64,000 nucleotides of DNA from an uncultured Alphaproteobacteria bacterium (GTDB lineage Bacteria; Pseudomonadota; Alphaproteobacteria; Paracaedibacterales; CAITNM01): positions 46,679 through 110,678 of the forward strand of contig CAITNM010000041.1 of the NCBI GenBank assembly GCA_903893805.1, given 5' to 3'. Of this stretch, positions 18,323 through 27,482 are shown in pieces. The position numbers were made by a program, and so were the translations under genes. Under the pieces are notes generated by a model. It saw nothing but the letters and a program-made list of their open reading frames with translations. It was not told where the DNA came from and ran no database searches. Every line of letters begins with the position of its first letter. Position 1 is the stretch's first letter.

Positions 18323-20122
18323 ATGGCTAAAGAACTGCATATTGGCACAGTAATTTTTGATAAAAAAATTGATTTTGTTTCAAGCACTTTTATGTTTCCT
18401 TATTCTTGTTTTAATAGTGATTTTTTGAAGCATTATCCGCTGCATAATTTTACAACTAACACAATAAAGCTTTTTGATAATTTTCATGAAAGGGAGTCAG
18501 TTTACAATGAATGTAAAAACCTTGCGTACAGCTATGTTGCCAAATTTAAGAGGGAATATGAGAAAGATGTTGTTTATCCAGAAATATTTTATATTTTAAT
18601 TTTATTTCCTTATTATTTTACGGTAATAAATTTTACTTTTGCACGTTACCTTTACATAAAAAAATTTATCTCTCTAAATATGAAAGAAGATTTTTTTGTA
18701 AATACTTTTGAAATGCATCTGCCAAAAAAATTTGAAACAAAAAAAGAATTTTTAACTAATTTATATACAAACATTGATCTTCAAGAGTGGTTAGTGTCTG
18801 TTATCTTGACTAAATTAGACTTTGAAAATGTGATTATTAGAAGGTCAAAAGGCAAAGTCAATATTTATACAATCGAAAATATAAAGAAGTCTTTTTATGT
18901 GAGCTTATTCAGTTTTTTTAGTAAGCTTGAAAATATATTGAAATTTCATAGAGTTATTTTTTTTCTCTTGGCATCTTTAGTGGCATTCCTTCCCTATAGT
19001 GTGACGTCTTTTAATAATATTTATGGAGTGGGGGCTTTTCGTTCTTTGTTATACTCTGCCATTCTGAACATGAGAGGTTTTAAAAAGAGAGAAAAAGTTA
19101 AGAAAACTCCTGATGGCAGTGATAGTAGTCATCTTAAATTTGATTTTCCTGATGAGTTTGTAAATATACTGGATGAAGTCATTGCTTATACATTGCCTAA
19201 TTCTCATGGTGTTTTTTTTGATAAGTATAAGAGCCAAGCTGAGAATGAAAATACTTTCGTTCGGGGAAAGGTGAGATTTGATTCTACGGGGTTCATGGAT
19301 GACCAAAAAAGTTTTAAACACGCTTGTTCCGTGTTAAATGGTGAAAAATTAGTATTTGTTCAGCATGGATCCAATTACTGCACTACTGCAAATTCATGGG
19401 CTGCGGATTCTTATGAATATCAAGGGGATTATTTTGTCAATTGGGGGAATGTGACCCCAAAAAAAAGGCATTGTGAATTTATTGTAATGCCCAGTCCGTC
19501 TCTTTCTCGACTAAAAGATAAGCATAAATGTCAAAATCAGTCGTTGGTTCTGGTTGGGACGAATCAAAGGCAAACAATGGATGGAATATGCATTGCTGAT
19601 CCAGCTTACTGTTGGGATTATTTGAGGTCTAAAGAGAATTTTATTAGTGGGCTTAGTCAAAATGTGCTATCAAGCTTGCTTTATAGGCCTTGGTTGAGCC
19701 AAGACACAGAATATTTTAATGATGAGAAATATATGAGGTCGCTATTCCCTGATCTTAAAATTTTGACTGGTAATTTAACAAAAGAAATATTAAAAACTAG
19801 ACTTCTAGTTTTAGATCATTATGGCACAGCATTTTATGAAGCTATGGCAGCAAACACCCCTGTGATGATTTATTTTGGTTATCCAGAGTGTGCATTTACT
19901 CAGCAAGCGCAGGAAATGTTTGAAGAGTTTAAAAAAGCGGGAATTTTTTACGATGATGCAGAAAGCGCTGCTAAGGCCATTAATGTACTGTGGGACGATG
20001 TTGAAGAATGGTGGTTTTCAGAAAACGTACAAAATGCTAGAAAAAAATTCAATTATCTTTTTGCGCTAACTGATAGGAACTGGAATTGGCAATGGATAAA
20101 ATTACTTTTCAAAATAAGTTGA
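18323..20122 (+). CDS. LIC12162-family putative surface-glycan transferase
   Basis: 599 aa. The C-terminal third matches the LIC12162 family (TIGR04331-type): LLVLDHYGTAFYEAMAANTP followed by the ECAFTQQAQEMFEEFKKAGI stretch and the ending pattern with DDVEEWWFSENVQNARKKF and NWNWQW. Earlier, FVQHGSNYCTT resembles the His-containing donor-site loop of GT-B capsule enzymes. Family function is not established; the location between an exporter and GT2 genes suggests glycosyl transfer, possibly with a CMP-activated ulosonic acid as donor. The N-terminal half has two hydrophobic stretches and matches nothing I recognise. Confidence 0.72.
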   Translation: MAKELHIGTVIFDKKIDFVSSTFMFPYSCFNSDFLKHYPLHNFTTNTIKLFDNFHERESVYNECKNLAYSYVAKFKREYEKDVVYPEIFYILILFPYYFTVINFTFARYLYIKKFISLNMKEDFFVNTFEMHLPKKFETKKEFLTNLYTNIDLQEWLVSVILTKLDFENVIIRRSKGKVNIYTIENIKKSFYVSLFSFFSKLENILKFHRVIFFLLASLVAFLPYSVTSFNNIYGVGAFRSLLYSAILNMRGFKKREKVKKTPDGSDSSHLKFDFPDEFVNILDEVIAYTLPNSHGVFFDKYKSQAENENTFVRGKVRFDSTGFMDDQKSFKHACSVLNGEKLVFVQHGSNYCTTANSWAADSYEYQGDYFVNWGNVTPKKRHCEFIVMPSPSLSRLKDKHKCQNQSLVLVGTNQRQTMDGICIADPAYCWDYLRSKENFISGLSQNVLSSLLYRPWLSQDTEYFNDEKYMRSLFPDLKILTGNLTKEILKTRLLVLDHYGTAFYEAMAANTPVMIYFGYPECAFTQQAQEMFEEFKKAGIFYDDAESAAKAINVLWDDVEEWWFSENVQNARKKFNYLFALTDRNWNWQWIKLLFKIS

Positions 20123-20139
20123 CTTCAGATGGAAATAGC

Positions 20140-21084
20140 ATGAATGAGTTGAGCACAGAAACTTCACCGCTTGTTACGATTGGTTTTTTAACCTACAACC
20201 ATAAAACAAACATTGATCCTGCAATTTTTATTGGGGCTCTTGAAAGCTTAGTTAACCAAAATTACACAAATAAAGAAATAGTGATATTTGATGATTGTTC
20301 AACCGATGGAACCTATGAAATATGTCAAAAATATGCGGCACGTTACTCTTTCATAAAACTTTTTCGTAATGAAAAAAATCTTGGCGCTATGGAAAATTTT
20401 GAGAAATTATTATCCAATACTTCCGGAGACTTTTTCTTGTGGGCATGCCCCGATGATGGTTACGCAAAGAATTATCTAACCGAATGTGTGGGTAGATTTA
20501 ATAAAAATAAAAATGCAATTATTGTCGCAACTGCTCTCAAAACAACCTATGATAATGGCGACATTCAAAGTTTCCATTATCACGATTTTTTTAGAAAGTT
20601 ACCCTTTAGAAAGCTAGTTAGAAATACACTAAAGAGTATTGATTCTTTAGGAAATAATGTGCACTATCCACCTCTGATTCACTCTAGTTTGGTTAAAACA
20701 AAATTTATTCCAAAATTGTATTGCCGTGAACAATTTTACGTAATAGAAGAAGCTTGGTTTTTAAATGCTTTAATTTGGGGTGGCATTGAATACATTGATG
20801 ATGTGCTGTATTTTCGACGGGATTTTTCTTTGAGCCATTCTGTAAAACTTAAGGAGCATGGCGCAAAATTGTCCGAGCGTTTTGGTTTTCTTAAGTATAT
20901 CCTGATGTATGTAATACACTTCTGGCTTCAGCCGTCCATTAAAATGAGTAAAAAATTTATGTATTTGCATTTAGCATTGATTGCTATGAAAATTCGTGTG
21001 TACCCAAAAATGAAAGCACAATTCAAAGTTATGCTTCTTAATTTAATTAGAAAAATAGGTTTTATGAGATATGACAGTAAATAA
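20140..21084 (+). CDS. Glycosyltransferase family 2
   Basis: GT-A fold inverting transferase of 314 aa. The N-terminal strand LVTIGFLTYNH leads to VIFDDCSTDGTYEI and the metal-binding DxD equivalent as CPDDGY near residue 105. I start at ATG 20140 (MNELST), which avoids overlap with the upstream gene; ATG 20092 is an alternative that overlaps by 31 bases. A C-terminal hydrophobic stretch near 265-285 may associate with the membrane. Donor and acceptor are unknown; it sits among dTDP-sugar genes. Confidence 0.85.
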   Translation: MNELSTETSPLVTIGFLTYNHKTNIDPAIFIGALESLVNQNYTNKEIVIFDDCSTDGTYEICQKYAARYSFIKLFRNEKNLGAMENFEKLLSNTSGDFFLWACPDDGYAKNYLTECVGRFNKNKNAIIVATALKTTYDNGDIQSFHYHDFFRKLPFRKLVRNTLKSIDSLGNNVHYPPLIHSSLVKTKFIPKLYCREQFYVIEEAWFLNALIWGGIEYIDDVLYFRRDFSLSHSVKLKEHGAKLSERFGFLKYILMYVIHFWLQPSIKMSKKFMYLHLALIAMKIRVYPKMKAQFKVMLLNLIRKIGFMRYDSK

Positions 21085-22351
21085 AAATAATAAGCACTCT
21101 TTTTGCTGCAGAATTAGTGATAAACCATCAGAAAGCGTTATTTCCTATGGTAAAATGCCAATTGCCAATGGATTTTTGAATTCTGAAGAATTTTCTAAGG
21201 AGTATTTTTTTGAATTAGCTGTGACCTTTTGCCCAACAAGTAAAATGTTCCAGCTGATTGAGCAGCCTGATCCTAAAATGATGTTCCATGAAAATTATGC
21301 ATTTTTTTCAAGTACATCGAATAAGATGGCAGAGCATTTTGAAAAAATGGCTAATAACTACACCGCTAATTTTTTATCGAACCCTAAAGATGCATTTGTG
21401 GTTGAGCTTGGTAGTAACGATGGCATCATGCTACGTCATTTTGCAAAAGCAGGCATTAAACACCTCGGAATTGAGCCATCTTCAAATGTTGCCGAAGTTG
21501 CGCGTCAAAACGGTGTAAATACTATCTCTGAATTTTTTGGAGAAGAAACAGCACGTAAAGTCGAAGCCGAATACGGCAAGGCAGATATTATATCCGCTGC
21601 TAATGTCATGTGTCATATACCTGACCTTAACTCTGTTGGTAAAGGAATTGGTCTTCTGCTAAAAGATACAGGAATTTTTGTTTTCGAAGATCCGTATCTT
21701 GGCGATGTGATTAAGAAAACTTCTTATGATCAGATATACGATGAGCATGTTTATATATTTAGTGTGCAGTCTGTATTGAATGCTTTTTCTCCGTATGGTT
21801 TAGAAGTATTTCATGTTGACCCACAAACTACACATGGTGGTTCTATGCGATATTATTTATGCAGAAAAGGTGCTCATGCTATAAAAGAATCTGTCGGTAA
21901 TCAGCTTAAGATTGAAGATTCTCTCAGATTGGATAAAATAGAAACCTACGAGCAATTTGCTAGAAATTGCGAGCAGAATAAAAATGACTTTGTTAAATTG
22001 CTCAAGCAACTAAAAGCTGATGGCAAGCGCGTCGTGGGCTATGCTGCGACTTCTAAAAGCACTACAGTTTTGAATTATTGTGATATAGGGCCAGATTTAA
22101 TTGAATATATTTGTGACACAACGCCAATAAAGCAAGGAAAGTTTAGTCCGGGTATGCATATTCCTATAAAATCCTATGAAGATTTTAAAAATGATAGGCC
22201 TGACTATGCTGTTCTGTTTGCTTGGAATCACGCGCAGGAAATTTTTGAAAAAGAAAAAGCTTTCATAGATCAAGGTGGTAAGTGGATTGTGTTTGTGCCT
22301 GAAGTTAAGGTGCTATCTTCACAAGAAAGTTTAATACAAAATGTCGCTTAA
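21071..22351 (+). CDS. Sugar C-methyltransferase (TylC3/NovU-like)
   Basis: 426 aa with the three-part layout of dTDP-ketosugar C-methyltransferases: an N-terminal zinc-binding-type domain, a SAM-binding domain (VVELGSNDGIMLRHF, about 115-129), and a C-terminal domain with GYAATSKSTTVLNYCDIG near 325. The family adds a methyl group next to a keto carbon of a nucleotide-linked deoxysugar. Oddly, both places where relatives carry C-x2-C read C-x2-S (CRIS, CPTS), so zinc binding may be altered. It overlaps its neighbours on both sides. Confidence 0.82.
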   Translation: MTVNKNNKHSFCCRISDKPSESVISYGKMPIANGFLNSEEFSKEYFFELAVTFCPTSKMFQLIEQPDPKMMFHENYAFFSSTSNKMAEHFEKMANNYTANFLSNPKDAFVVELGSNDGIMLRHFAKAGIKHLGIEPSSNVAEVARQNGVNTISEFFGEETARKVEAEYGKADIISAANVMCHIPDLNSVGKGIGLLLKDTGIFVFEDPYLGDVIKKTSYDQIYDEHVYIFSVQSVLNAFSPYGLEVFHVDPQTTHGGSMRYYLCRKGAHAIKESVGNQLKIEDSLRLDKIETYEQFARNCEQNKNDFVKLLKQLKADGKRVVGYAATSKSTTVLNYCDIGPDLIEYICDTTPIKQGKFSPGMHIPIKSYEDFKNDRPDYAVLFAWNHAQEIFEKEKAFIDQGGKWIVFVPEVKVLSSQESLIQNVA

Positions 22352-23441
22352 AATATTTTGTGGCAATCCTCAAGCGCAGTTCAAGAGCTACCGACAAGAA
22401 ATTCTTGATGCTGTTGCTAGGGTATGTGAAAACGGACCTTACGTTCTGGGGCCAGAAGTAGAGGCTTTTGAGTCAGAATTTGCAGCTTATCACAACGTTA
22501 AGCATTGTATTGGAGTGGGCAGTGGCACAGATGCTTTGGCATTAACCATGAGGGCTTTTGAAATTGGCGCAGGTGACGAAGTTATTACAGTATCACATAC
22601 AGCGCTTGCTACGGCTGCCGCTATAGTAATGACTGGTGCAACACCTGTGTTGGTTGATATTGAAGAAAATTATTACACAATAGATCCATCTAAAATTGAA
22701 GAAGCAATTACCTCTAAAACTAAAGCCATAATTCCTGTTCATTTATATGGCCAACCATGCAACATGGATGCAATCATGGCGATTGCCAAAAAGCATAACT
22801 TGGTAGTGATTGAAGATTGCGCACAAGCTCATGGAGCTATTTATAAAAACTCCAAAGTTGGCACAATAGGTGATGCTGGATGTTTTAGCTTTTACCCTAC
22901 TAAGAATTTAGGTGCAATCGGAGACGGTGGAGGGGTTGTTACAAATAACACACTTATTAATGACAGATTAAAGCGTATTCGTCAGTATGGGTGGGATCAG
23001 AGCCGTGTTAGCCAAGAGCCAGGTGTAGTTTCGAGGTTAGATGAGCTGCAAGCAGCTATACTTCGTATCAAGTTACGCTATTTAGATGCAGACAATCTCA
23101 AACGACAAGAGCTTGCGCGCCAATATAAAAATTTATTAGGTAATGGTAATTTGTTGCTTCCAGCAGAACGATCAAATTGCCAACATGTTTATCACCTGTA
23201 TGTTGTTTGTTCTAATGATCGTGATGTATTGAAAGGCAAACTTTCTCAACAAGGCGCTGAGGCCGGTATCCATTATACGCATCCTGTGCATATGCATCCA
23301 GGCTATATGGATAAAATTAGGGTCAGCTCTGGTGGCTTGAGTGTTACAGAAAAAATCATTAGAAAAATTCTTACATTGCCAATGTATCCAGAACTTGATT
23401 TGAGCGTATTTACTAATTTAAAAGAGGTGTTAAATGTTTGA
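22341..23441 (+). CDS. DegT/DnrJ/EryC1/StrS sugar aminotransferase
   Basis: 366 aa PLP-dependent nucleotide-sugar aminotransferase. The PLP lysine is Lys188 in FSFYPTKNLGAIGDGG, preceded by the conserved IEDCAQAHGA (Asp stacking the cofactor) and GSGTDALALTM near 60. It resembles enzymes that aminate C3 of dTDP-3-keto-6-deoxyhexoses (TylB/FdtB/QdtB). It is one of four DegT-family genes in the cluster. The start overlaps the C-methyltransferase by 11 bases. Confidence 0.88.
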   Translation: MSLKIFCGNPQAQFKSYRQEILDAVARVCENGPYVLGPEVEAFESEFAAYHNVKHCIGVGSGTDALALTMRAFEIGAGDEVITVSHTALATAAAIVMTGATPVLVDIEENYYTIDPSKIEEAITSKTKAIIPVHLYGQPCNMDAIMAIAKKHNLVVIEDCAQAHGAIYKNSKVGTIGDAGCFSFYPTKNLGAIGDGGGVVTNNTLINDRLKRIRQYGWDQSRVSQEPGVVSRLDELQAAILRIKLRYLDADNLKRQELARQYKNLLGNGNLLLPAERSNCQHVYHLYVVCSNDRDVLKGKLSQQGAEAGIHYTHPVHMHPGYMDKIRVSSGGLSVTEKIIRKILTLPMYPELDLSVFTNLKEVLNV

Positions 23442-24162
23442 TAGAAAACAATTCGATGAAGAAAAAGAGAAGAATATAAGAGAGGCTTATAAGAGCGATG
23501 AGCTTCATAATGCTGCTTTAAATTTTGTAACCGTATCAGATAGGTTAAACTACGCCTACAATTGGACCTGGCTAGATTTACCTATTATCCAAATGCCCGA
23601 AGATATTGTTCTTGTGCAAGAAATTATCTGGGAAACAAAACCTGATATTATTATTGAAACAGGTATTGCTTGGGGTGGAAGTGTCGTTTTGTATGCGTCC
23701 ATCCTGGAGTTAATCGGTAAAGGGCAAGTTCTAGCAATTGACAAGGTGCTACCACAACATAACATCGATGCAATCATGCGCTATAATTTTTCGAATAGAA
23801 TCAAATTGTTCGAAGGTTCTTCAATTGACCCTGCAATTGTTAAAGAAGTCACTCAATTAATTAAACCTCATGATAAAGTTATGGTTCTTCTAGATAGTAA
23901 TCATACCCATGAACATGTGTATGATGAATTGAATGCTTGGTCTTCGTTTGTAACTTCAGGAAGTTATCTTGTTGTTTCAGACACGGTAATTGAAGAGATT
24001 CCAGCGCAAACTCACAGGTCACGTCCATGGGGGCATGGAAATAATCCCAGGACTGCTTTAGATAAGTTCTTGTCTGAAAACAGTAAGTTTACAAGAGATA
24101 ATGATTATAATTACAAAGCTATAAGTTCTTATACACGTAATGGTTACGTAAAGTGCATTTAG
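23434..24162 (+). CDS. Cephalosporin-hydroxylase/rhamnosyl O-methyltransferase family protein
   Basis: 242 aa member of the CmcI family of SAM-dependent O-methyltransferases. Visible are IIIETGIAWGGSVVLYASIL (SAM loop, about 69-88), the acidic VLAIDK, and VMVLLDSNHTHEHVYDEL near 150 with metal-binding-type Asp and His residues. Family members methylate sugar hydroxyls in surface glycans. It overlaps the preceding aminotransferase by 8 bases. Confidence 0.8.
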   Translation: MFDRKQFDEEKEKNIREAYKSDELHNAALNFVTVSDRLNYAYNWTWLDLPIIQMPEDIVLVQEIIWETKPDIIIETGIAWGGSVVLYASILELIGKGQVLAIDKVLPQHNIDAIMRYNFSNRIKLFEGSSIDPAIVKEVTQLIKPHDKVMVLLDSNHTHEHVYDELNAWSSFVTSGSYLVVSDTVIEEIPAQTHRSRPWGHGNNPRTALDKFLSENSKFTRDNDYNYKAISSYTRNGYVKCI

Positions 24163-24176
24163 ACAATTCATTAGTT

Positions 24177-24350
24177 ATGTTTAGTTTAAATGAGTTTAGG
24201 GAAGTGTTAACTAAATTATTTTTTAAGCCTATCTACCAAACATGTTTTCAATCTTCACTATTAGAGCGAAGCGAGCTGCCAAATCATTCTCTCCCTGAGA
24301 AATATAGAATAAAACACACTTTTAATTTTATTTTTAAAATATGCGATTAA
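24177..24350 (+). CDS. Small open reading frame, unsupported by homology
   Basis: 57 codons from ATG 24177 (MFSLNEFREVLTKLFFKPIY) fill the gap between the O-methyltransferase and the acetyltransferase, overlapping the latter by 10 bases. There is no convincing ribosome site and no recognised family; it may be a real small protein or a decayed remnant. Confidence 0.2.
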   Translation: MFSLNEFREVLTKLFFKPIYQTCFQSSLLERSELPNHSLPEKYRIKHTFNFIFKICD

Positions 24351-25006
24351 ATAATTTTAAAAAAAATCTTATTTGCTGGGGAGCCGCAGATCAGGCCATT
24401 GTTTTGCAACCTATTATAGAATCGCTAGGAGCAAAATATGATGTTCTTGTGGATGATACCCCCAATAAATCATCACCTTTTAAGGAGCTTGATTTATTGC
24501 TAGGGAGAAAAGCTTTTGAAACATGGTTTTCTGGGCGAAAAAGTTCAGAATATGGATTTATAATTGCTATCGGTAATCCATATGGTGTTGTGAGGTGTGA
24601 ATTGCATGATTATTTACTTTCAATGGGAATTACCCCAGTAACAATTTGTGATTCATCTGCGTTATTAGACAAAAATATACATGTTGGTGAAGGGGTGCAA
24701 ATTATGAAGGGTGTGATAGTAAATGCTCATGCAAAAATTGGGAAGCAGACTATTCTTAATACTCGTTCCACCATTGAGCATCACGATGAATTAGCTGAAG
24801 GTGTGGAAATTGGTCCAAGCGCAACTTTGTGTGGCCGGGTTATAGTCGGTAGTTATAGCTGGATTTGTGCTGGTGCTACAATTCTCCCTAGAATATTAAT
24901 CGGAGAAAATTCAATAGTTGGTGCAGGTGCCTTAGTAAGACAAGCTGTGTCCGCCAATAGCGTGTTTGCTGGGGTGCCTGCAAAATTCATAAAACATAAT
25001 CAATAA
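24341..25006 (+). CDS. NeuD/PglD-family sugar O- or N-acetyltransferase
   Basis: 221 aa. The N-terminal Rossmann-like domain (about 1-95, LICWGAADQAIVLQPII) leads to a left-handed beta-helix of hexapeptide repeats (VGEGVQIMKGVIVNAHAKIG to VPAKFIKHN), with the catalytic-type His in STIEHHDEL. Such enzymes acetylate sialic-type sugars or amino-deoxysugars with acetyl-CoA. Placed directly before an aminotransferase and an FdtA-like isomerase, it most likely acylates a dTDP-3-amino-3,6-dideoxyhexose (FdtC/QdtC role), though pseudaminate modification is possible. Confidence 0.82.
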   Translation: MRLNNFKKNLICWGAADQAIVLQPIIESLGAKYDVLVDDTPNKSSPFKELDLLLGRKAFETWFSGRKSSEYGFIIAIGNPYGVVRCELHDYLLSMGITPVTICDSSALLDKNIHVGEGVQIMKGVIVNAHAKIGKQTILNTRSTIEHHDELAEGVEIGPSATLCGRVIVGSYSWICAGATILPRILIGENSIVGAGALVRQAVSANSVFAGVPAKFIKHNQ

Positions 25007-25022
25007 GGATTAATCTTAACTA

Positions 25023-26156
25023 ATGCAAAAAGAAATTCACATGGCTGGCCCTTGGGTCACGGAATTCGAAGAAAAAATAGTGCTGGATGCTCTTCGTAAT
25101 GGTTGGTATGGAAAAGATGCGTACACTTACGTAGAAAAATTTGAAACAGAATTTTCAGCATACCATGGCCGAAAATTTGGTTTAATGACGCCAAATTGTA
25201 CTACGGCTATCCACTTGTTGCTTGCTGGTTTGAATATTAAAGATGGTGATGAAGTTATTGTTCCAGAATGTACTTGGATTGCTAGTGCTGCTCCTATTAC
25301 TTATCAACGTGCAATAACTGTTTTTGCGGATATTGACCCCGTAAATTGGTGTATTGATCCTAAAGCTTTAGAAGCAAAAATTACAAAAAAGACTAAAGCA
25401 GTTATTGTTGTAGATCTTTACGGTAATATGCCTGATATGGACGTTTTGCAAGAAATTTGTGATCGTCATGGAATTTATTTAATTGAGGATGCTGCTGAAT
25501 CACTGGGGTCTAAGTTTAATGGAATCCGAGCTGGAAAATTTGGTGTTGGTTCTGTTTTTAGTTTTCACAGAACAAAAACCATTACTACTGGTGAAGGTGG
25601 AATGTTGCTTTTGGATGACGAAAAGTTATACCAGCGCTGCAAATTTCTGCGTGATCATGGTCGTGCTCCTGGTACCTACTTTAATACTGAGGTTACCTTT
25701 AAATATATGCCTTCGAATTTAGCGGCATCCCTTGGGTATGCGCAATTTTTGCGTATTGACGAACTTGTCAATAAAAAGAGATGGATTTGGCAAGAATTTA
25801 AAAATCATTTTAAAGATGTTCCAGATGTTTCGTTTAACCCAGAGCCTGAAAACGTTTTTAATGGTGTATGGTGTACGGCGATGGTTTTCGGAAAATCATA
25901 TGGCATTACCAAAGACTACGTCATGCAAGAATTGACTAAAGCTGACTTACCTAGTCGTCCATTTTTCTACCCTTTGACCCTGTTACCAGCTTTTGGAGCA
26001 AACGTTGAAACTGGCAGGAAAAGTAGTCCTGTAGCTTATGATATTTCAGAACGTGGAATTAATTTACCATGTGCATTTACTGTTGATTCGGATCAGATAG
26101 AAATCATGAGTAACGCAATAAAAAAAATACTAAATAGCTGTGGAAAAAATGCATAA
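25023..26156 (+). CDS. DegT/DnrJ/EryC1/StrS sugar aminotransferase
   Basis: 377 aa PLP enzyme with its Schiff-base lysine at Lys185 (FSFHRTKTITTGEGG), IEDAAESLGS before it, and TPNCTTAIHLLL near 55. Similar to perosamine synthetase and 4-aminotransferase types as well as to 3-aminotransferases. AAGGA lies upstream. The next gene, an FdtA-like ketoisomerase, starts inside its last codons, so the pair probably converts dTDP-4-keto-6-deoxyglucose to the 3-keto and then 3-amino sugar. Confidence 0.87.
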   Translation: MQKEIHMAGPWVTEFEEKIVLDALRNGWYGKDAYTYVEKFETEFSAYHGRKFGLMTPNCTTAIHLLLAGLNIKDGDEVIVPECTWIASAAPITYQRAITVFADIDPVNWCIDPKALEAKITKKTKAVIVVDLYGNMPDMDVLQEICDRHGIYLIEDAAESLGSKFNGIRAGKFGVGSVFSFHRTKTITTGEGGMLLLDDEKLYQRCKFLRDHGRAPGTYFNTEVTFKYMPSNLAASLGYAQFLRIDELVNKKRWIWQEFKNHFKDVPDVSFNPEPENVFNGVWCTAMVFGKSYGITKDYVMQELTKADLPSRPFFYPLTLLPAFGANVETGRKSSPVAYDISERGINLPCAFTVDSDQIEIMSNAIKKILNSCGKNA

Positions 26157-26556
26157 TCTATCAGATTTGCAATTAATTTCATTCCCCTCCTTTAATACCA
26201 CAGAAGCTTTACTTGTTGTTTATGAAGGTGACAAAAAAGTTCCTTTTACTATCAATCGTCTTTTTACAGTTAAAGCCAGCCAAAAATGTACACGTGGCTT
26301 TCATGCCCATAAGGAATGCACCCAAATACTTATCGTTTTAAATGGTGAATGCAAAGTTACTTGTGACGATGGTGCAAAACGCAAAGAGATAATTCTTAAC
26401 AAGTCGGTAGAAGGGCTTTTAATCCCAGCGACTATTTGGGCTGAACAAGAATACCAACCTGGTACAGTCCTTATGGTGTTGACCGATAAGCATTATGATG
26501 AAAATGATTACTTGCGTGATTACAACGAATTTTTAAATTTTCGGAACAACAAATGA
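26149..26556 (+). CDS. dTDP-4-oxo-6-deoxyglucose 3,4-ketoisomerase (FdtA/QdtA/WxcM-like cupin)
   Basis: 135 aa single-domain cupin. The conserved core TRGFHAHKECTQILIVLNG (about 41-59) carries the two His residues of the FdtA active site, and it opens with the usual IPFTINRLF-type strand. The enzyme shifts the keto group from C4 to C3 of dTDP-6-deoxyhexulose so that C3 can be aminated. FdtA and QdtA give opposite C4 configurations and I cannot tell them apart here. Start at ATG 26149, with GGA upstream; an in-frame GTG at 26140 is the alternative. Confidence 0.85.
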   Translation: MHNLSDLQLISFPSFNTTEALLVVYEGDKKVPFTINRLFTVKASQKCTRGFHAHKECTQILIVLNGECKVTCDDGAKRKEIILNKSVEGLLIPATIWAEQEYQPGTVLMVLTDKHYDENDYLRDYNEFLNFRNNK

Positions 26557-27479
26557 AAATCCTTGTTACTGGAGCCTTAGGACACATTGGCTCAAAGCTT
26601 ATTCGCTTATTGCCACAGCAATTTGATAACGTGGAAATTATCATGATTGATAATTTATCAACTCAACGTTATTGCAGTCTTTTCGATTTATCCGGCACTG
26701 CGCGCTATTCGTTTGTTGAATCAAACGTGAAAACTGTAGATTGGCAACGTGCTCTGCGTGGTGTTGATGCTGTCGTGCATTTAGCTGCTTTAACCGATGC
26801 AGCAGGTACTGCAGACAAACCAGAAATGGTTCATCAAAATAACTTTGAGTCGACAAAATTACTTGCAGATGCATGTTTGGCATCTGATGTCCCACTTATA
26901 TTTCCTTCTTCAACTAGCGTGTATGGTTCTCAAAGTGAGTTAGTAGATGAAAACTGCGGCGATTTACAACCACAAAGTCCCTATGCGGAATGTAAAATTA
27001 AGGAAGAAAATTACATAATTGCGTTGAGTCAAAAAGGGTTAAAGGCGGTTGTATGTAGACTAGGAACTATCTATGGAATTTCTAGTGGCATGCGTTTTCA
27101 TACGGCTGTGAATAAATTTTGTTGGCAAGCAGTGATGAACCAGCCTGTAACTGTTTGGGAAACTGCCTTAAATCAGAAGCGTCCTTATTTGGCTTTAGAA
27201 GATTGTTGTAATGCATTATCTTGGATCATTCAAAATCAACTTTACAGTGGAATGGTTTATAACATTGTTAGCAACAATTTTACTGTTCAAAATGTTCTAG
27301 ATGAAATAAGGCACCATAAACCATTATTAAATGTAGAATTGGTGCAGCATAAAATTATGAATCAGCTTTCCTATGAAGTGGTGTCTGAAAAATTTTGCGC
27401 GACGGGATTTGGTTTTCAAGGAAAGCTTTCAACTGGTATTGCAGATACAATATCTCTTTTGAAAAATTCAAATAGGTAA
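26553..27479 (+). CDS. NAD-dependent nucleotide-sugar epimerase/dehydratase (extended SDR)
   Basis: 308 aa. The nucleotide-binding motif is VTGALGHIGSKLI (about 5-17), the catalytic tetrad appears as SSTSVYG and YAECK near 135-150, and R-P-Y-type residues follow. This is an extended short-chain dehydrogenase acting on an NDP-hexose, of unknown specificity. Because no rfbD (dTDP-rhamnose reductase) is found in the window, it could serve as the reductase or epimerase of the dTDP branch. It starts by ATGA overlap with the ketoisomerase. Confidence 0.82.
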   Translation: MKILVTGALGHIGSKLIRLLPQQFDNVEIIMIDNLSTQRYCSLFDLSGTARYSFVESNVKTVDWQRALRGVDAVVHLAALTDAAGTADKPEMVHQNNFESTKLLADACLASDVPLIFPSSTSVYGSQSELVDENCGDLQPQSPYAECKIKEENYIIALSQKGLKAVVCRLGTIYGISSGMRFHTAVNKFCWQAVMNQPVTVWETALNQKRPYLALEDCCNALSWIIQNQLYSGMVYNIVSNNFTVQNVLDEIRHHKPLLNVELVQHKIMNQLSYEVVSEKFCATGFGFQGKLSTGIADTISLLKNSNR

Positions 27480-27482
27480 TTT

